64,000 nucleotides of DNA from NCBI RefSeq assembly GCF_905171765.1, contig NC_053397.1, positions 8,685,677-8,749,676 on the forward strand, given 5' to 3'. Within the stretch, counting starts at the first letter, position 1, and each line of letters starts with the position of its first letter. Positions 60,240 to 64,000 of this stretch are shown one piece after another. The DNA comes from Bufo bufo (lineage: Eukaryota > Chordata > Amphibia > Anura > Bufonidae). The notes under the pieces are model-generated. The model was not told the origin of the DNA. It worked only from the letters and a program-made list of their open reading frames with translations, and made no database searches. The translations under genes and the position numbers were made by a program.

Positions 60240-63200
60240 TCCCTGAGAGCAGTGGAGGAGCAGAGAGGAAGGAGCATGGGGAGAGAAGAAGAGGCAGAGA
60301 GGAAGGTGCATGGGGAGAGAAGAATGGGCAGAGAGGAAGGAGCAGGAGGAGAGAAGAAGAGGCAGAGAGGAAGGAGCAGGGGGAGAAAAGAAGGGGCAGA
60401 GAGGAAGGAGCATGGGGAGAGAAGAAGAGGCAGAGAGGAAGGAGCATAGGGAGAGAAGAAGAGGCAGAGAGGAAGGAGCATGTAGAGAGAAGAAGGTCCA
60501 GGAGAGAGTGGAAGGAGAAGGGGCAGAGAGGAAGGAGCATGGGGAGAGAAGAAGAGGCAGAGAGGAAGGAGCATGGGGAGAGAAGAAGAGGCAGAGAGGA
60601 AGGAGCATGGGGAGAGAAGAAGAGGCAGAGAGGAAGGAGCATGGGGAGAGAAGAAGAGGCAGAGAGGAAGGAGCAGGAGGAGAGAAGAAGAGGCAGAGAG
60701 GAAGGAGCATGGGGAGAGAAGAAGAGACAGAGAGGAAAGAGCATGGGGAGAGAAGAATGGGCAGAGAGGAAGGAGCAGGAGGAGAGAAGAAGAGGCAGAG
60801 AGGAAGGAGCAGGGGGAGAAAAGAAGGGGCAGAGAGGAAGGAGCATGGGGAGAGAAGAAGAGGCAGAGAGGAAGGAGCAGGAGGAGAGAAGAAGAGGCAG
60901 AGAGGAAGGAGCAGGGGAGAAAAGAAGGGGCAGAGAGGAAAGAGCATGGGGAGAGAAGAATGGGCAGAGAGGAAGGAGCAGGAGGAGAGAAGAAGAGGCA
61001 GAGAGGAAGGAGCAGGGGGAGAAAAGAAGGGGCAGAGAGGAAGGAGCATGGGGAGAGAAGAATGGGCAGAGAGGAAGGAGCAGGAGGAGAGAAGAAGAGG
61101 CAGAGAGGAAGGAGCAGGGGGAGAAAAGAAGGGGCAGAGAGGAAGGAGCATGGGGAGAGAAGAAGAGGCAGAGAGGAAGGAGCATAGGGAGAGAAGAAGA
61201 GGCAGAGAGGAAGGAGCATGTAGAGAGAAGAAGGTCCAGGAGAGAGTGGAAGGAGAAGGGGCAGAGAGGAAGGAGCATGGGGAGAGAAGAAGAGGCAGAG
61301 AGGAAGGAGCATGGGGAGAGAAGAAGAGGCAGAGAGGAAGGAGCATGGGGAGAGAAGAAGAGGCAGAGAGGAAGGAGCATGGGGAGAGAAGAAGAGACAG
61401 AGAGGAAAGAGCATGGGGAAAGAAGAAGAGGCAGAGAGGAAGGAGCATGGAGAGAGAAGAAGGACCAGGGGAGAGTGGAAAGAGAAGGGGCAGAGAGGAA
61501 GGAGCATGGGGAGAGAAGAAGAGGCAGAGAGGAAGGAGCATGGGGAGAGAAGAAGAGGCAGAGAGGAAGGAGCATGGGGGAGAAGAAGAGGCAGAGAGGA
61601 AGAAGCATGGAGAGAGAAGAAGGATCAGGGGAGAGTGGAAGTAGAAGGGGCAGAGAGGAAGGAGCATGGGGAGAGAATAAGAGGCAGAGAGGAAGGAGCA
61701 CGGGGAGAGAAGAAGAGGCAGAGAGGAAGAAGCACAGGAAGAGAAGAAGAGGCAGAGAGGAAGGAGCATGGGAGAGAAGAAGAGGCAGAGAGGAAGGAGC
61801 ATGGAGAGAGAAGAAGAGGCAGAGAGGAAGGAGCATGGGGAGAGAAGAAGAGGCAGAGAGGAAGGAGGTAGGGGAGAGAAGAATGGGCAGAGAGGAAGGA
61901 GCGGGGGAGAGAAGAAGAGGCAGAGAGGAAGGAGCGGGGGAGAGAAGAAGAGGCAGAGAGGAAGGAGCAGGGGGAGAGAAGAAGAGGCAGAGAGGAAGGA
62001 GCATAGGGAGAGAAGAAGAGGCAGAGAGGAAGGAGCATGTAGAGAGAAGAAGGTCCAGGAGAGAGTGGAAGGAGAAGGGGCAGAGAGGAAGGAGCATGGG
62101 GAGAGAAGAAGAGGCAGAGAGGAAGGAGCATGGGGAGAGAAGAAGAGGCAGAGAGGAAGGAGCATGGGGAGAGAAGAAGAGGCAGAGAGGAAGGAGCATG
62201 GGGAGAGAAGAAGAGACAGAGAGGAAAGAGCATGGGGAAAGAAGAAGAGGCAGAGAGGAAGGAGCATGGAGAGAGAAGAAGGACCAGGGGAGAGTGGAAA
62301 GAGAAGGGGCAGAGAGGAAGGAGCATGGGGAGAGAAGAAGAGGCAGAGAGGAAGGAGCATGGGGAGAGAAGAAGAGGCAGAGAGGAAGGAGCATGGGGGA
62401 GAAGAAGAGGCAGAGAGGAAGAAGCATGGAGAGAGAAGAAGGATCAGGGGAGAGTGGAAGTAGAAGGGGCAGAGAGGAAGGAGCATGGGGAGAGAATAAG
62501 AGGCAGAGAGGAAGGAGCACGGGGAGAGAAGAAGAGGCAGAGAGGAAGAAGCACAGGGAGAGAAGAAGAGGCAGAGAGGAAGGAGCAGGGGGAGAGAAGA
62601 AGAGGCAGAGAGGAAGGAGCATGGGGAGAGAAGAAAAGGCAGAGAGGAAGGAGCATGGGGAGAGAAGAAGAGGCAGAGAGGAAGGAGCATGGGGAGAGAA
62701 GAAGAGGCAGAGAGGAAGGAGCATGTAGAGAGAAGAAGGACCAGGGGAGAGTGGAAGGAGAAGGGGCAGAGAGGAAGGAGCATGGGGAGAGAAGAAGAGG
62801 CAGAGAGGAAGGAGCATGGAGAGAGAAGAAGAGGCAGAGAGGAAGGAGCATGGGGAGAGAAGAAGAGGCAGAGAGGAAGGAGCATGGGGAGAGAAGAAGA
62901 GGCAGAGAGGAAGGAGCATGGGGAGAGAAGAAGAGGCAGAGAGGAAGGAGCAGGAGGAGAGAAGAAGAGGCAGAGAGGAAGGAGCATGGGGAGAGAAGAA
63001 GAGACAGAGAGGAAAGAGCATGGGGAGAGAAGAATGGGCAGAGAGGAAGGAGCAGGAGGAGAGAAGAAGAGGCAGAGAGGAAGGAGCAGGGGGAGAAAAG
63101 AAGGGGCAGAGAGGAAGGAGCATGGGGAGAGAAGAAGAGGCAGAGAGGAAGGAGCAGGAGGAGAGAAGAAGAGGCAGAGAGGAAGGAGCAGGGGAGAAAA

Positions 63201-64000
63201 GAAGGGGCAGAGAGGAAAGAGCATGGGGAGAGAAGAATGGGCAGAGAGGAAGGAGCAGGAGGAGAGAAGAAGAGGCAGAGAGGAAGGAGCAGGGGGAGAA
63301 AAGAAGGGGCAGAGAGGAAGGAGCATGGGGAGAGAAGAATGGGCAGAGAGGAAGGAGCAGGAGGAGAGAAGAAGAGGCAGAGAGGAAGGAGCAGGGGGAG
63401 AAAAGAAGGGGCAGAGAGGAAGGAGCATGGGGAGAGAAGAAGAGGCAGAGAGGAAGGAGCATAGGGAGAGAAGAAGAGGCAGAGAGGAAGGAGCATGTAG
63501 AGAGAAGAAGGTCCAGGAGAGAGTGGAAGGAGAAGGGGCAGAGAGGAAGGAGCATGGGGAGAGAAGAAGAGGCAGAGAGGAAGGAGCATGGGGAGAGAAG
63601 AAGAGGCAGAGAGGAAGGAGCATGGGGAGAGAAGAAGAGGCAGAGAGGAAGGAGCATGGGGAGAGAAGAAGAGACAGAGAGGAAAGAGCATGGGGAAAGA
63701 AGAAGAGGCAGAGAGGAAGGAGCATGGAGAGAGAAGAAGGACCAGGGGAGAGTGGAAAGAGAAGGGGCAGAGAGGAAGGAGCATGGGGAGAGAAGAAGAG
63801 GCAGAGAGGAAGGAGCATGGGGAGAGAAGAAGAGGCAGAGAGGAAGGAGCATGGGGGAGAAGAAGAGGCAGAGAGGAAGAAGCATGGAGAGAGAAGAAGG
63901 ATCAGGGGAGAGTGGAAGTAGAAGGGGCAGAGAGGAAGGAGCATGGGGAGAGAATAAGAGGCAGAGAGGAAGGAGCACGGGGAGAGAAGAAGAGGCAGAG
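60240..64000. repeat. 34-bp purine-rich minisatellite with higher-order repeats (continues past window)
   Basis: Unit agaggaaggagcatggggag + agaagaagaggcag, about 110 units. The plus strand is almost all purine. The landmark agaaggtcca occurs at 60491, 61229, 62048 and 63506, giving offsets of 738, 819, 1458 and, between the second and fourth, 2277 bp. Long segments are duplicated at 819 and 2277 bp. Open frames of up to 1251 codons on the minus strand and 729 on the plus strand result from stop-free units on both strands and are not called as genes. Confidence 0.97.

Noticed and set aside
60167..63978. Open frames up to 1251 codons (Leu/Ser/Pro-rich, minus) and 729 codons (Glu/Arg/Gly-rich, plus)
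   Set aside because: Products of a 34-bp purine-rich minisatellite open on both strands. Overlapping frames are mutually exclusive and compositionally trivial.

Overview
The window looks like nuclear DNA from a frog, probably a neobatrachian. It holds one clear host gene, a vertebrate-type LRRN1 (leucine-rich repeat neuronal protein) coding exon at 54948-57095 on the plus strand. Nearly everything else is transposons or long tandem-repeat arrays of kinds common in large anuran genomes: palindromic MITEs, several Tc1/mariner families, DIRS elements and a chromodomain Ty3/Gypsy element. No bacterial, organellar or RNA genes were seen. The species call is inference.

Layout. 1-590 is the 3' end of a Tc1 element. 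591-4085 is spacer with decayed repeats. 4091-5169 is a solo LTR with a 5-bp target duplication. 5297-21505 was originally one 35/36-bp minisatellite, now split by a truncated Tc1 (5800-6978), a DIRS retrotransposon (8755-14339, 'DIRS-A', carrying two younger insertions) and a full-length chromovirus-type Gypsy element (14942-20534). 22254-24438 is a minisatellite that reverses orientation and changes period midway. 25203-26094 is Tc1 nested in a hAT-type MITE. 26563-29140 is a 41-bp array. 29520-31399 is a decayed Tc1 with a palindromic MITE inside it. 32758-33239 is a long-armed MITE. 33448-42275 is a 92-bp array split by a second, much better preserved DIRS element (33699-39404, 'DIRS-B'). 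43093-45536 is a 28-bp array.

The LRRN1 part: a GC-rich candidate first non-coding exon ends at a consensus splice donor (45905/45906). The putative 8.9-kb intron is filled by a TG-rich array and MITEs, and a good acceptor (54854/54855) precedes the single coding exon. A candidate poly(A) signal lies at 59187-59192. From about 60240 to the window end runs a purine-rich 34-bp array with higher-order duplications.

Main observations: (1) both DIRS copies entered tandem arrays, and their internal complementary regions predict the circle junction, sharing a 4-base AACT/AATT core with the target; (2) DIRS-B is close to intact, with two in-frame stops in the recognisable coding regions; (3) the Gypsy LTR carries a stretch resembling the 5S rRNA internal promoter; (4) several arrays have higher-order or inverted structure. 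Very long open frames in the arrays are by-products of stop-free repeat units and are not called as genes.
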